64,000 bases of DNA from Tupaia tana (GCA_026018925.1 JAKSZU010000002.1:90299475-90363474), one strand, 5' to 3'; counted from the stretch's first letter, positions 11,370 through 22,790 are shown. Translations and numbers: made by a program. Notes: generated by a model from the sequence alone, not told the origin.

Positions 11370-12285
11370 AAAGAGAGAGAGAGAGAAAGTCATAGTAAGT
11401 TTAGAAATCAAATGCAAATTCATACACAGTTTCAAATATAAACATGGAGATGAGGATGGTCAGAGGACCAATAATAATTGTTTTATCTGTAAAATCAGCC
11501 TAGTGAGGCGTATTTTAGCTTCATTTATTAAAGCGCATACATTCCTGCCTTAATAAATACATATACACATCCATTATACGGTAAACGACTATTTATGCAG
11601 GAAGGTCAAGGACGTGATATGCTAATGAATTGAACATTCTAGAAATGAATTGCCTCCATTCAGCACCCTAGATGGAAACGTTCACTTCACATTCAATGCA
11701 CAACGCTGAGCAGCCTCAAACAGACTTTAATCTCTGATGATTTGGAGGCACATCAAGGTCCATTCCTCCTGCCAATCTCCCCTCTGGGCATCAGTTGTCA
11801 TTGTGCAGTGTTGTGGTCCTGGAGATTAGCCTGAAACTGTCTGATCTCACCAGTGACAGCCCCGGAAACTGCACTTTTGAATCACTCCCTGATAACTGTT
11901 GACTTCACGTTTGTCCTTTTCATAGCACAACGTAGTCAGAGCTGGCTGGAAAGACATTACTACTGCTGGGTGCTCCGGGTACAGAAATAACATCGGGACT
12001 GGGGACTAGGTCTTCGGCAATGGCTATGGAAGCCCATGCTTCCTCCATTCTCCCTGGGCGATTATCACTCTGGAGGCACAGGGAGTGGCTTGGGCCTCCT
12101 GCTGCTTCTCCCAGAAAAGTAGCTCAGCTCATAGCCCAGCATCCATGATCACTTCCACAGCGCCATCTTTGTAGGTGAAGATCCGCCTGTTTCACTTCCG
12201 TTCCAATATTGCCGTTAAGATCCTTTCTGCCTTCTCTGACAATGTTACATGTGCTCAATACTATAGCTATTTAAGAGGGAAAGAG
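11164..12285. other. Unique DNA with a GAAA repeat
   Basis: Apart from the (GAAA)n tract no repeat or gene is recognised. The 84-97 codon ORFs here run through the simple repeat or the SINE. Confidence 0.45.
11332..11386. repeat. (GAAA)n then (GA)n microsatellite
   Basis: About ten GAAA units followed by GA units. It is the source of a low-complexity Lys/Glu/Arg ORF that is not a gene. Confidence 0.95.
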
Positions 12286-12377
12286 AGACCAGCAGTGGCG
12301 TGGTGGTAAGTCGCCAGACTCCTATTGCTGACCTCCATTCAAGACCAGGACTCGATGGCTTAAAAATCACGCCAGGT
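12286..12377 (+). repeat. L-type SINE, 5' part (split by an S-type SINE)
   Basis: Head GAGACCAGCAGTGGCGTGG, a decayed B box and AAAAATCACGCCAGG. The copy resumes at 12570 with CACGTGTGCACG after a nested S-type insertion. Confidence 0.8.
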
Positions 12378-12380
12378 TGG

Positions 12381-12566
12381 GATTGACAGGTGGCATGGTG
12401 GTTTAGGCACTGGACTCCCATACGGCCAACCATGGTTCAAGTCCTAGATCTAGTGGCTTGCTTTCTCACTTTCTTTTCTTCTGTCTGTCTCTCTTTGGTC
12501 AAATTAAAAAATAAATAATAATAACAAATAAATTTAAATAAATAAATAAATATTTCTAAATAAAAA
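12381..12566 (+). repeat. S-type SINE nested in an L-type SINE
   Basis: Head TTGACAGGTGGCATGGTGG, B box GGTTCAAGTCC, GTGGCTTGCTTTCTCAC, GGTCAAATTAAAAAATAAAT and a long AT tail. The flanks AAAAATCACGCCAGG and AAAAATCTCAGG look like a decayed TSD. This makes it younger than its host. Confidence 0.85.
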
Positions 12567-12569
12567 TCT

Positions 12570-12765
12570 CAGGCACGTGTGCACGTGTGTGTGTGCACAT
12601 ATGCGCACACCAAGATCTGGGAAGAACAGAGGAAAAGGGATTGTGGCATGGCCATCTCCCCTAGGGAGAGACTTCTCACTTTGTCTCTTCATCTCTGTCT
12701 CTCTATCTCTCTCTCTCTCTGGTGAGCACAAGCACCCTAAGGCAAACCCTCTTCAAACAAAGAGG
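12570..12765 (+). repeat. L-type SINE, 3' part
   Basis: Continues the copy begun at 12286: GAGGAAAAGGGATTGTGGC, GGCCATCTCCCCTAGGG, CT repeat, GTGAGCACAAGCACCCTAAG and GGCAAACCCTCTTC. Confidence 0.8.
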
Positions 12766-13189
12766 GAAAGAATGGACAAATCCATGATAGCTGTTTATCT
12801 GTTTGTTCCAATTTATTCAAATCTTTCAGATGAATTTAAACAATCCTCTTGTCCATGATTTAAATGTTACAGATACTGCCAGCACAGCACCATGTTCAAA
12901 GCCGAAAATACACTTTTCACAAAGCTGGGGTGATCCTTCTCTTCTTACGACCCAATGTCTTCCTACGCACCCAGCTGCATGGAAGTTTCCTCTCCCCTCC
13001 TGGCCAACACCCATCCCAAGATCCCTCATTCTCTTGGCCATCAATGACCACGTGCTGCTCTCCCTGCCTCGCTGGTGTCTCCAGGATCCATCACCCTATC
13101 TGCCACTATCTTAGCCAGGACTGCAGTTTTGGGAGCTGAAAAGAACCACTTGGTCCACCCCTCTGCTTTTTCTATGAGAAAAATGACCT
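12766..13189. other. Unique non-coding DNA
   Basis: Several overlapping 70-100 codon ORFs on both strands cancel one another as coding evidence. Nothing recognised. Confidence 0.4.
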
Positions 13190-13443
13190 GAGAAATGAAG
13201 TTCATGGTCCTGGCTTAAGAATATGGGATTTGACCACGTCTCTCCAGACCATAAACAGCGCATAACCAGTTCCCTTTACTTCAACTCACCCAGCACAGAC
13301 TCTAGGCCATGCTTCTGAACCACTGCTGCTGGACTGCTTAGCTCCAAAACCTTCAGTGGTCCTCCCTTGCTTCCAGAATACAATTCAAATTTCTAAACCT
13401 AACATTCAATAGTCAAGCTCACTTTCTTCCCAGTTTTACCTTT
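13190..13443 (+). repeat. L2-like LINE fossil, part 1
   Basis: CTCCAAAACCTTCAGTGG, CCAGAATACAATTCAAATTTC and CATTCAATAGTCAAGCTCAC follow the L2 3'-end pattern (AAACCTTCAGTGGCTCCCC; AAAGTCCAAACTCC). A mariner-like MITE interrupts it at 13444. Confidence 0.5.
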
Positions 13444-13517
13444 TATTGGGTGGTCAGAAAAGTCCTGACTCATTTGTGCATAGAAACAATACGTCATGAC
13501 TTTCAGACAACCCAGTA
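13444..13517. mobile_element. Mariner-like MITE, copy 3
   Basis: Ends TATTGGGTGGTCAGAAAAGT and GACTTTCAGACAACCCAGTA are inverted repeats. The centre GTGCATAGAAACAA matches copies 1 and 4. It sits inside an L2-like fossil, so it is younger than L2. Confidence 0.75.
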
Positions 13518-13740
13518 TATATATTTGGCAGCCAAGCACTCTGACTCTCCCCTCCTCCCTCAGGACCCCTCACCCATCCTGGACGTGCTTTTACTCTCAC
13601 ACCTACGTGCGCATGGTTTGCAAGTCTGGGGATCCCATTTATATGTCAGGGCAAACGGCGTGTGCCCTGTTTTCCAAAAACTCTTTTCTGACTCCCCCCT
13701 AATTATCAGGGATCGTTCCTCCACTACAGTGGCATGGCTT
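13518..13740 (+). repeat. L2-like LINE fossil, part 2
   Basis: Continues after the MITE with TCCCATTTATATGTCAGGGC and CTTTTCTGACTCCCCCCT, which fit the L2 terminal region. A 122-codon ORF spanning the MITE and this segment is chance. Confidence 0.4.
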
Positions 13741-13824
13741 TTTGTTCATAACTGTCTTATGTCACCCTTTATGTGTAATAATTGTGTGAAGACACAACGT
13801 TATTCTCTGCTGATCTAAAGCTCC

Positions 13825-14088
13825 TTTTTTTTTTTTTGAGAGGTTTTCGCTATAGGGCGCGTGCGCTCGCCAGACAGACAGAGAGAAACATAGAGACAAA
13901 AAGTGAGAAATCACCCCCCAGGGGGGATGGTCACGCCACAATCCCTTCTCCTCCATTCTCCTCTCAGGATCTTGGGCACGCACGCACACGCGCCCGGCAT
14001 GAGTTTTGAGCCACCGGGTCCGGGACGCGAACCATGGTCGACTACGTGGGAGTCCAGCAACATAGCCATTACACTAACTGCTGGTTCC
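13825..14088 (-). repeat. tRNA-derived SINE, L-type, young
   Basis: The reverse strand starts GGAACCAGCAGTTAGTGTAATGG and runs complete to CCCTATAGCGAAAACCTCTC and a T11 run. Flanks TCTAAAGCTCC and TCTAAAGCTTC form the TSD. The B box is GGTTCGCGTCC (14022-14032), the variant discussed in the findings. Confidence 0.93.
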
Positions 14089-14553
14089 CATGGTCTAAAG
14101 CTTCTTAAGGAAAAGAGCCTACCTAGTTTATCTAGCTTCTCAATCAGCCAAAACTCTTCATATAGCACTCACTCACCTAGGATTTAGAAAGGAGTCGATT
14201 AGTTCTCATATCTTTGAGTTATGAGCCAGAAAACTTAGAACTGTATAATTTATCCAAGTCAAATGTTAAGTTTTTGTTCATCTATTTGTCATATACAGTT
14301 GAGGGGGAGACCAATTACATTACTTTTGTTATGGTACACAACTTAACTGTTAAAATAAACAATGTAACTGTCATCCACTTTCAAAGCATTTTAAATTAAT
14401 TATATACTACTAGGCTTATTTTACTCGGAAATGAAAAACAATATAAAATATCAAATAAATATTTTTTTCTCCAGAGCAAGTCTCACTGCCCCCTCCCCCC
14501 CACACACATTGACACACAAAAGACTAAAATTATCATAGAAACTCATCAAACGT
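14089..14553. other. Unique AT-rich DNA
   Basis: No gene or repeat recognised. Confidence 0.45.
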
Positions 14554-14573
14554 CTACTGCCATCTTGTGGCCA
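14554..14573 (-). promoter_or_regulatory. CTCF-like motif
   Basis: The reverse strand reads GGCCACAAGATGGCAGTAG, a close match to the CTCF core CCANNAGRNGGCAG. It lies in non-repeat sequence. Motif match only; occupancy unknown. Confidence 0.5.
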
Positions 14574-15204
14574 GATAAACGTTAACAAAGCATTTCATTT
14601 ATTTTCCTAAGCAGCCTCTGCTTAAACGTTAGATGATTAACCCAAAGTTAGCAGTCTTTTCATTAATGAAACCATTTGCTCAGCGAGTGGTTAGTCAAAG
14701 CCAGGGAAACTTTGGTTAATTGTTATCATTATGGAACCCTAAAATGGTTGTCAGAAATATGCATACAAATTATCTTAATTTTCTCATTCCTAATATCTAC
14801 GAAGAGGGAAAAGGAATGTCAGAAAAAGTGACTAGGTAGATTTTTTACAGGCTTTGCTTCTGGAAGCAAAAAAGCATAACGGTTGTTTTAATTAATGCTC
14901 TGGCAATTAGCAGTTTGCACCCCAAAGTACACAATTTGTGGCTGATGAGTCAGTTGTCTCTACTGAATTGCTTCCAAATAAGTAGATTTCTAAGCTGAAG
15001 AAATGCGTGTTTTTCCACTTTATATAACATTGGTATTTCACAGGAACTACTAGAAAGCCATCTTACGGCCATTCACATCTTGGAATTAGAATTCAGACTC
15101 ATTCATCAGACATGGGCATGAAATAGAGAAAACAAACAGGATAAAATATTAAACAAGAGAGTCATCTCCTTTTCTGTGGGAAAAGAACCCATCTTTACAA
15201 TTTT
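14574..15204. other. Unique AT-rich DNA, possible conserved block
   Basis: No ORF or repeat. Rich in TAATTA-type and TTAAT words (for example TTTAATTAATGCTCTGGC) and free of transposon debris for about 600 bp. That is compatible with a conserved non-coding element but does not show it. Confidence 0.3.
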
Positions 15205-15463
15205 TATTTTTTTTTTGGAGCGGTTTTTGCTACAGGGCATGTGCGCTCTCCAGAAAGACAGAGAGACAGAGACAGAAAGTGAGAAATTACCCCCCCAGGG
15301 GGAATGGCCACACCACAATTCCTTCTCCTCCATTCTCCTCTCAGGATCTTGGGCATGCAAGCATACACGCCTGCCGTGATTTTAAGCCATGGGCCAGGAC
15401 TCGAACCGGGGTCTTCTGCATGGAAGTCCAGCCACATAGCCATTACACCAACTGCTGGTCCCC
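15205..15463 (-). repeat. tRNA-derived SINE, L-type
   Basis: Reverse strand: GGGGACCAGCAGTTGGTGTAATGG, complete body, GCCCTGTAGCAAAAACCGCTCC and an A tail. TSD TACAATTTTTA (15197) and TACAAATTTTTG (15470). The B box reads GGTTCGAGTCC, but the stretch before it is altered. Confidence 0.9.
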
Positions 15464-15544
15464 ATCCCTACAAATTTTTGCTCTTCTGGTTTTTTAATGA
15501 TGAATCAATTATCTCTCTCACACTCTCCCTCTCTTCTTAACATG

Positions 15545-15772
15545 CTAGAGGTTGTATGCATCAGAGACAGAAAACAAGGGAAAGTAAGAAATACCCCCTC
15601 ATATAGGGGATAGTCCCGTTGCAATCTCGTCTCCATTTCTACCTCTTTTGGGGATTTGGGACACACATGTGCTGACACCTGGCGTGTTGTTCTTCAAGCT
15701 ACTAGGTCCAAGACTCAAACTACAGGGTCAGCCCTGTGGGATCTAATTGCCTTAACCACCAGTGTTGGCCCA
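15545..15772 (-). repeat. tRNA-derived SINE, old
   Basis: Reverse strand: TTGGGCCAACACTGGTGG, GGTTAAGGCAATTAGATCCC, B box AGTTTGAGTCTTGG, CACATGTGTGTCCCAAATCC and GGGGGTATTTCTTACTTTCC. Heavily diverged, from an early subfamily. Confidence 0.7.
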
Positions 15773-16000
15773 ATAACCTCCTATTTTAAATGGTGTATGT
15801 GCTCAGAATATTTTCCTTCTGTACTAAATAGTGTCCTTATTCAAATATCAACCCTGGCCACCTCTTCAGACATCTTTCTGCTATTATTTTGTCTCTAGGG
15901 TGCTTTATTGCTTTCTATTTGGCCTATAATAAAACTCACATCTGTCATTAAACTTATCTTAAAAACATAGTTTCTCATATGCATAAAAATTAGACCTGAA

Positions 16001-16257
16001 AGGGACCAGCAGTTAGCGTAATGGCTATGTCACTGGACTCCCGTGTAGTCGACTGTGGTTCGCGTCCCGGATCCGGTGGCTTAAACTCACGCTGGGCGCG
16101 TGTGCGTGTGTGCCCAAGATACCAAGAGGAGAATGGAGGAGAAGGGACTGCGGCGTGGCCATCCTCCCTGGCGGGTGATTTTTCACGTTCTGTATCTCTG
16201 TCTGTCTGGTGAGTGCACAAGCCCTACAGCAAAAACATCTCCAAAAAAAAAAAAAAA
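16001..16257 (+). repeat. tRNA-derived SINE, L-type, young
   Basis: Complete copy with GGACCAGCAGTTAGCGTAATGG, B box GGTTCGCGTCC (16057-16067), CCCTACAGCAAAAACATCTCC and A17. TSD AAAATTAGACCTGAAAG before and AAAATTAGACCTAAAAG after. Confidence 0.95.
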
Positions 16258-16272
16258 AATTAGACCTAAAAG

Positions 16273-17553
16273 AGAATCAGGACACTTAGTCCAAAGCCAG
16301 TTCACGTGAGGAGCATTTTACCTGAAATGATCATCCTGTATCTCTCTTCCCCTCCTGTGTTCGGGCTGAGCTCTCTGGGGGTCAGGATCACCATGCTTTG
16401 CATTTCTGTCCTTTACTCTTGCCTTCTTTGGTTAATCACTGTGTGAAAAAGTTTGGGAATTAACTGTCTGGTAAATTCATGCCCAGCCTTTAGAAGAGAA
16501 TCGAATATTAACTTATTTATTCATGGAACCAAAATATGTTGCCGGATTACTTAATGTCAGAACCTATGGGCAGCCTGTGAAGCTAAAGGTAAAAAATCAA
16601 TCCCCCTCCATCAGCTGGGACTGAGGAGAGTGAAACAGGAGACAATTATAGAACCGTCTGTCAAGTGCAATGCCAGAGGTCTACACGTGCTGCCAGGAGC
16701 TTGGTGTGGCTCGATGTACGTAGACCAGGAGGAAATGAGGGGTGACGATCCTAAAATGTAGGTAGAAACCAGATGCTAAAGGAGCTTTGCTCTGTGTTAG
16801 GGGATTTGCATTTTGTCCTTCGGGAAAGGAAGAGCTGACCATGCGCCTAACGCTGGCAAACAACACGGCAGTACAGAGTTGTATTTTATTTCTTCAGAAG
16901 CAACATAGAAGACAAGTATAAGGGAGTCAAGGCTGGAGTCAGGAAGACTCATTATGAAAGCCTTCCAGTAATCTTGGCTAAAATGATCAAACCCTGGACC
17001 AGGCAGCAGCAATGGAAAAGAGAGGACTCTCAAGGCAGTAAAAACAGCAAGACTTCATGACTGCTTGAATATGGAATCTGATGGCAAAAGGTGGACAAGG
17101 ATACTCTGGTTTCTGGCTTCAATGACTAGGTGAAGTATGGTATTCTCTAGGAGAAAGTCAGATCTTCTCCCCCATTGCAAGTTTTATGGCTGAGGCCTCT
17201 ACAACCAAAGACAACTTGACAAGAAGAAAGTATACAAATGTATTCAACTTGAATATACCCGGACACGGGAGCCTTCAGAAGTAAAAACCCAAAGAAATGG
17301 GGAAGTCTGTGTAGTTTTATGGACAGTCGTAACAAAGTATGACTAGAGGACGAGGAGTATCATCCAGTGGTGGTAAAGTGTGGGAACTCCACAAGGCCTT
17401 TCGCTCAGACTCTGCTCAGCATCACTGTGTGACAGTCTTTTCCGAGTTACAGGGCAAGATGCCTGTCACTTGTAGGTCTTCAGAGGCGAAAGGACAGAGA
17501 AGGTTAGAGAGTGACTTCCTAGGTTTCACTTTCTCCTTCAAGGTAGAAGGGAG
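16273..17553. other. Unique non-coding DNA
   Basis: Short ORFs on both strands only, none with a recognisable domain. No clear interspersed repeat. Confidence 0.45.
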
Positions 17554-17815
17554 ATGGAGCCAGCAGGTGAGTAGTGGTTGAGGCATTGGACTCCCACATG
17601 GCCAACTACAGTTCAAGTCCTGGACCTGGTGGCTTGAAACTCACATTGGGTGCATGTGTGTGCATGATAAAATTCCAAGAGAAGAATGGAGGAGAAGGGA
17701 TTGAGTATGGCCATCCTTCCTGGGGAAAGATTTCTCACTTTCTATCTCTCTGTCTCTGTCTTTCTGACAAGTACACATCCTTATAGCAAAAATCTCTTTA
17801 AAAAAATTTTTTAAG
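17554..17815 (+). repeat. tRNA-derived SINE, L-type
   Basis: Head GGAGCCAGCAGGTGAGTAGTGG, B box AGTTCAAGTCC, middle module GAAGAATGGAGGAGAAGGG, end CTTATAGCAAAAATCTCTTT and an A tail. Confidence 0.88.
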
Positions 17816-17954
17816 GGAGGGGAAAAGGGAAAGAGGCAGGTGAAAGTAAGCTTCCTGCTTCTGCTGTTTTCTCAGGAGCCAAGGTACCATATTTTGGAGT
17901 AGCCTGTTCTGAATTTGGACGATGCCATTTTAATGAATGAGGAAATAGAACAAA

Positions 17955-18170
17955 AATTTTTATTTTAGAGAGAAAGAGAGAGGGAAAGTGAGAAATCATC
18001 CTCTAATGGGGATGGTCATGCTATAATCCCCTCTCCTCCATCTCTTCTAGGGATTTTGGGCAGGCACGCACACATGGCCAGCATGTTTCTCAGCATGTTC
18101 TGGGACTCGAACTGTACTGTCAGCCATGTGGGATCCAGTCACCTTAACCTCCGTGCCACATGCTGACCAG
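17955..18170 (-). repeat. tRNA-derived SINE, old
   Basis: Reverse strand: CTGGTCAGCATGTGGCACGG, GGTTAAGGTGACTGGATCCC, B box AGTTCGAGTCC, GGAGATGGAGGAGAGGGG and a CT zone. The end module is lost into AAAATAAAAATT. Confidence 0.8.
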
Positions 18171-18409
18171 GAAATATAACTTGAGAAACAAGTGCGGAGG
18201 TCAGGATAACAGAAATCATGAGCCCAGAAGTTAGTGGTAGGGAAGTTTCAAAAAGAACAGAAAGAGGTCCCTGGAGAGATCTGGAAAACATTTGTGGGAT
18301 TCTGTAATTAGATCTGGATTAATTTAGCACATCTTAGAGAAGCGAAGTGATCCTAAACCAGAATGAATAGACTTGAGACATTCATAGAAACAGGGTAAAC
18401 CAGTAGTTC

Positions 18410-18527
18410 TTCACTGGAGCTGCATTTTAGAATCACCTAAGGATCTTTAAAAGCTACCAAGAATCCATCTGCATCCCAAACACATTAAAGCTCCAAAGTG
18501 ATTCTAATGCACAGCTAGGAGTTCACT
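18410..18527 (+). mobile_element. MER5A-like hAT MITE fragment
   Basis: CAGTAGTTCTTCACTGGAGC followed by TTTTAGAATCACCTAAGGATC and GTGATTCTAATGCACAGCTAG matches the MER5A pattern (CAGTGGTTCTCAAA; AGAATCACCTGGAGG). Confidence 0.65.
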
Positions 18528-19292
18528 GGGAAGAAGAGAAGACTCTTCTTTCTAGAATGTAATAGGAAAGAAATTTAAGAGATGAAAGAGGAGGTTAATA
18601 GGAGGTTGTTTTTAAGATAGGAGGTATTTGAGAATAAACTAAGTGGGCAAATACTAATTGAGAGTGAGAAAAAAAAAACAGGAAAGGAAAAAATTAACGG
18701 TGAAAGCTCTGAGAGGAAGTAGGAGGAACAGGAGGATATTTAAAATCAGCTTTGAATGGAAAGAAAGCTATCTGGGAGTCGGGTTAGTAAGAAAAGATGG
18801 GTATACACACAATTAAGTTTGTAGGTGGAAGGGGAGAACACTCTTCATTATCAACATGACAGTAATTAAATGCATCCTCAAACAGATCGGTTTGAACTGC
18901 CTCCTACTGTGAATAAACAAACTTGTAAAGAAAACATCTCAGGAGACTCCTTGCAGGAAGGATGGGCAGATAGACGCAGATTCCTTCCAGCTCTTGTTTT
19001 GCCTTTACTTCCTTAATCCCTACCCCCCACCATAGTGTGAACTTACTCTCAAGGCAGAATGGATCTCGCAAAGGTAGACGGCGTTCTCTGTCTCTTTCCA
19101 TCTCCATTGGCATTTGTCTTCTTCATCACCTTCAACAGTATGGATCCTCAAGAGGGTGTTATCGTATTCAATTTCAGAGAAACCATTTATGCTGTATCCC
19201 GCTCTGTGTATTTGTGATCTCACAGAGAACAAAGATCAAGGTAGAGGAGCTAAACCTTCAACGCGTGACAGTGCTGCAGATCATCTCGGTCG

Positions 19293-19339
<47 letters not shown>

Positions 19340-20277
19340 GTCTCCCTCTCTCTCCTTTATTTGGGGGACAGAGTATGTGTGTCATACGTTTGCTGAGCTC
19401 AGTACGATGCTGGCCTCGTCCTTGTACCCCTTGACAACCTTGCCCAGTAACGCCAACTGCAGTTCCTTTAAAGACATGAATTCTGATGTGTCAATTGCTC
19501 ATTCTGACTCAAAACTAGTAGCTCTGGGCCTTTCTTCAGGCTGTCTCCACATTGTTCTTGCAGCGTCCTCTGCTAGGAAGAACTTTCTGGTTTAATAGGC
19601 CAGAAATGCAGGGGGTTGGATAGGACGCTGCCTTGGTCACTTTCGCCTTTCTGAGCAGTAAAGCTAAGCCACGTAACACATGCAAGTCTGTTTAGTAGAC
19701 GTGGTTGGTCTAGGACTTTGAATAGCCAGCCTGGCTCCACCATAAACTATCTTTATTGGCAAGACTTCCACCCGCAGAACCATCCCTGATTGCTTTCGTT
19801 CAAATGAGAGCAAAATGGAGCCTTTTATATTTGAATGTGTTTAGACTTAGACTCTTAACAAGGTCTATTTTAGGCTCTCATTCCATGAAATAATCATGAT
19901 GCACAATAAATGTTTATGATCCCACACATGATCTGTTAACAAGATTATCATCTCATTTTCCTGTTAGAATCATCAAAAACAATCTGGTCCTTTGAAGAAA
20001 TGCTTTCAAGAAATATAACTCGAATCGAAACTGCCTTAGTTTTCTTTCTTTAAAAGCTATGTCTTGCTACAGGTAAGTACAGAAACTTTGGAGTTAGACA
20101 GACTCATTGACAGGCTAACCATCACTCTGCCCCCAGCCAGTCTTCATCCATAAAGGGGCAATAATGTTTGCCACCCCATGGCCACTGTGTCATCACACTA
20201 TACTGAAATCCTATAGGTAAAGCAACTAACATAGTGACTGCCTTATAGTGACTGCTTGGTAAGCATTAACTTGCTGG
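18528..20277. other. Unique DNA with a CT microsatellite
   Basis: ORFs of 70-119 codons at 18.9-19.6 kb run through the (CT)n tract and show Ser/Leu runs, so they are not credible genes. Nothing else recognised. Confidence 0.45.
19295..19354. repeat. (CT)n microsatellite
   Basis: Near-perfect CT units for about 40 bp followed by interrupted CT-rich sequence. Confidence 0.95.
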
Positions 20278-20465
20278 GGGCCAGCAGGTGGCATGGTGGC
20301 TGAGGCACTGGACTCCCATATGGTTGACCGTGGTTCATGTCCTCGAACAGCAGCTTGCTTTCTCTCATTCTCATTCTCTCTCTCTTTCTCTCTGTTTCTC
20401 TCTGGTGAGTGCATGTGTCCTATATAAATTAAAAAGTAATCATAACAATAAATTAAAAATTAAAG
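20278..20465 (+). repeat. tRNA-derived SINE, S-type with an L-type end
   Basis: Head GGGGCCAGCAGGTGGCATGG, a decayed B box GGTTCATGTCC and the short junction CAGCTTGCTTTCTC, but the CT zone ends GGTGAGTGCATGTGTCCTATAT. That is a remnant of the L-type end module, followed by the AT tail. It links the two forms. Confidence 0.8.
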
Positions 20466-20717
20466 TAACAATTCTTTTTAAAAAGGGCAACATTAACTTG
20501 CATTTTTATTAATATTGGAGAAAATTTGTATTGAGGGAAGATGAAGAGAAGTGGGACAGTGGTTCTTCAGAAGAGAAAAGGTGAGGCCTTTTGTTCTATT
20601 ATATCCTTTAAGTGCTGCTCTGTGGAGGGAATATTCCTGTCTTCTCTCTGTGTCAGGCAGAGTTACTCTTTACCTGAATTATCTGGGGTTTTCCTTTTTT
20701 TCTTCCTTTGTGCCTAT

Positions 20718-20764
20718 GTTTAATTGGCTATAGGGTATGTGTGCTTGCCAGAGAGATAAAGTGA
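20718..20764 (-). repeat. SINE 3'-end fragment
   Basis: GGCTATAGGGTATGTGTGCTTGCCAGAGAGA matches the reverse complement of the L-type end module. Only about 45 bp remain. Confidence 0.5.
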
Positions 20765-21647
20765 GTTTTTATTACAGAAAGACGAAGATTATTGTGATCA
20801 CATTTTTCCCCTTCATAATTTATGCTAGAAAGCTGACCACAAGAAAACCCTAGGAATATGGCATGCTTTTTCAATACTAACCTCACTCCTGGCTCTCTGT
20901 TTTGTTTTCTCTTTGCCTTATTTTTTGTTTTTATTTTAAATCTATAGTAGATAGCTAGGTTCTGTGAAGCTGTGTAAGCTGCTTTAAATCACTTTTTGCA
21001 TAAAGAATATCCCTGATCAAAGATAAATAATGGATAACCATATAAATTTTTTCCCTTTGGGTTCTAATGTTGAATAATCCATTATTTATCCCAGAACTTA
21101 GCAAGTCAGAATCTTGCTCCAAGCCAGCAAAATCATCTAAGGGGGTGCTCCACAATTCCTGCAGAGGTCACCTTTAGGCGTGAATGGATGATGCATTTGA
21201 AATGGCCCATTCATTCCGTCCTTGGCACAGATGCTGTTGTGGTTAATTATTTTCATGCTAATATGTGTGTATATCTTTTTTAATGTGGATACCAGACTGA
21301 AAAGTTGGATTGAGACCAATAATCAACAGATGGCAATCACTCGGGGTCATGACTGTCCTGGGCCAGATTTTCACCAGTGACTCTCAATTATATTGAGACG
21401 TATATGGAGACTTATAGTCCCAATCTGTCCTAGCAGTGGCTCCCCAAGGTCTGCATACCCACCCAGAACCATCCCACTGTGAAAGTCTGTGCACGCTTTC
21501 CTGAAAGGAAGAAAAGAATTGCCTATATATGCCTACCCAATGGTCCCAGAGTGAAGATTATAGAAATATTTCACTATCAATGAACTTGAAATGTCCCATA
21601 TTTTTATTTCTTCATATTAAGTGATGTTTCGAAAGCTAATTTTTTAA
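20765..21647. other. Unique non-coding DNA
   Basis: Nothing recognised. Confidence 0.45.
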
Positions 21648-21837
21648 TGGTAGTCATGGTGACACAGAAGTAATTCAATGCTCAACAAGGCTGAGGCCAT
21701 TGTGGGGAGGTCCAAAGTTTCACCCCAAGTTCTCCTGTGCATGCCAGGCATGCTCCCACATGAGCACCCGTGATCCTGGCAGACTGGGGCTGGTGGTAGG
21801 GTGGTTGTGCAGAGATCCTATTGGGGGTCTTCAGTCC
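21648..21837 (+). repeat. tRNA-related SINE, C-type
   Basis: GTCATGGTGACACAGAAGT, AATTCAATGCTC, then GGGGCTGGTGGTAGGGTGG and CCTATTGGGGGTCTTC. These parallel the copy at 8475-8665 module by module. The B-box region has decayed. Confidence 0.55.
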
Positions 21838-22414
21838 ACTTGGGTACAACAATCCACAAGGGTTCCACATTTTAGTTACACTATTTAATACGTAGAACAT
21901 AATGATGAGATTTCCCTCCATATTTCCCTTTGCATTGAGAACTATTTTCCTGCACTTACAGGAACCAGTTCATGGCAGCTCTTGCTGCTGCTGAGGCAGC
22001 TCAGTCATGCACCAAATTGACCCCCAGATGTTTAGTACTTTGGTGAGGACCTTTTTGAGTGAGAGTGATAGAATATTCTACTCAATCTGGATTAAGCAAA
22101 AACCAGGTCAACTGTGTTGGTCAACGTCACAGAAAACTCAAGGCCCAGAAGCTACTGTAAAATGCTATAATCCTGTGGCTCAGATCAGGGCCAGGTGTTG
22201 CTCTCTCGGAATCAGTCACCCATGCCGGCTTCAGCCTCAGATAGGAACTGTCTGCGTGGCAACCCCGTCAGCTCCAGTCTTACATCCTCACAACTGTAAA
22301 AGAAAAGAGATCTCCTCCTAACTGCTTCAGTAAGAGTCCCGGAATGCATTCTGATGCGCTTGACTTGAGTCACATGACCATCCACATAGTAGTTCACAGG
22401 CTTCAGGGAGAAGT
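21838..22414. other. Unique non-coding DNA
   Basis: A 104-codon ORF at 22007-22321 has no recognisable domain. Nothing else seen. Confidence 0.4.
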
Positions 22415-22790
22415 TCCACACACTGGGTGGCTGAAACCACAGACATTTGTCTCACAGTTCTGGAGAGTGGAAATCCAAGAGCAAGGTGTCGATTAGGCTG
22501 GTTCCTCTGAGAGCAGGGAGGATGTGTTCATGACTCTTTCCTAGCTCTGGTGGAAAGCCTTGGCTTCTCTCTATGCCTTCCTGTCCTCTTCCTCTGTGTG
22601 TCCAACTTACCCCTGTGTTTAAGGACAGCAGTTATATTGGATTAGGGCCCAACCTAGTGGCCTCATTTTAGCTTGACTGCTCTGTACAGGTTTATCTCCA
22701 AATAAGGTCACATTCAGCAGTATGAGGGGCTAGGACTCCAACCCATCTCTTTGAAGGAGATACGATTCAACTATAAAACCCCTAAAAATT
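22415..22790 (+). repeat. Ancient mammalian interspersed repeat
   Basis: CTCACAGTTCTGGAGAGTGG, CAAGGTGTCGATTAGGCTGG, TATTGGATTAGGGCCCAACC and CCAAATAAGGTCACATTC are hallmark phrases of an abundant old mammalian repeat (L1M- or LTR-derived; subfamily not fixed). Confidence 0.6.
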
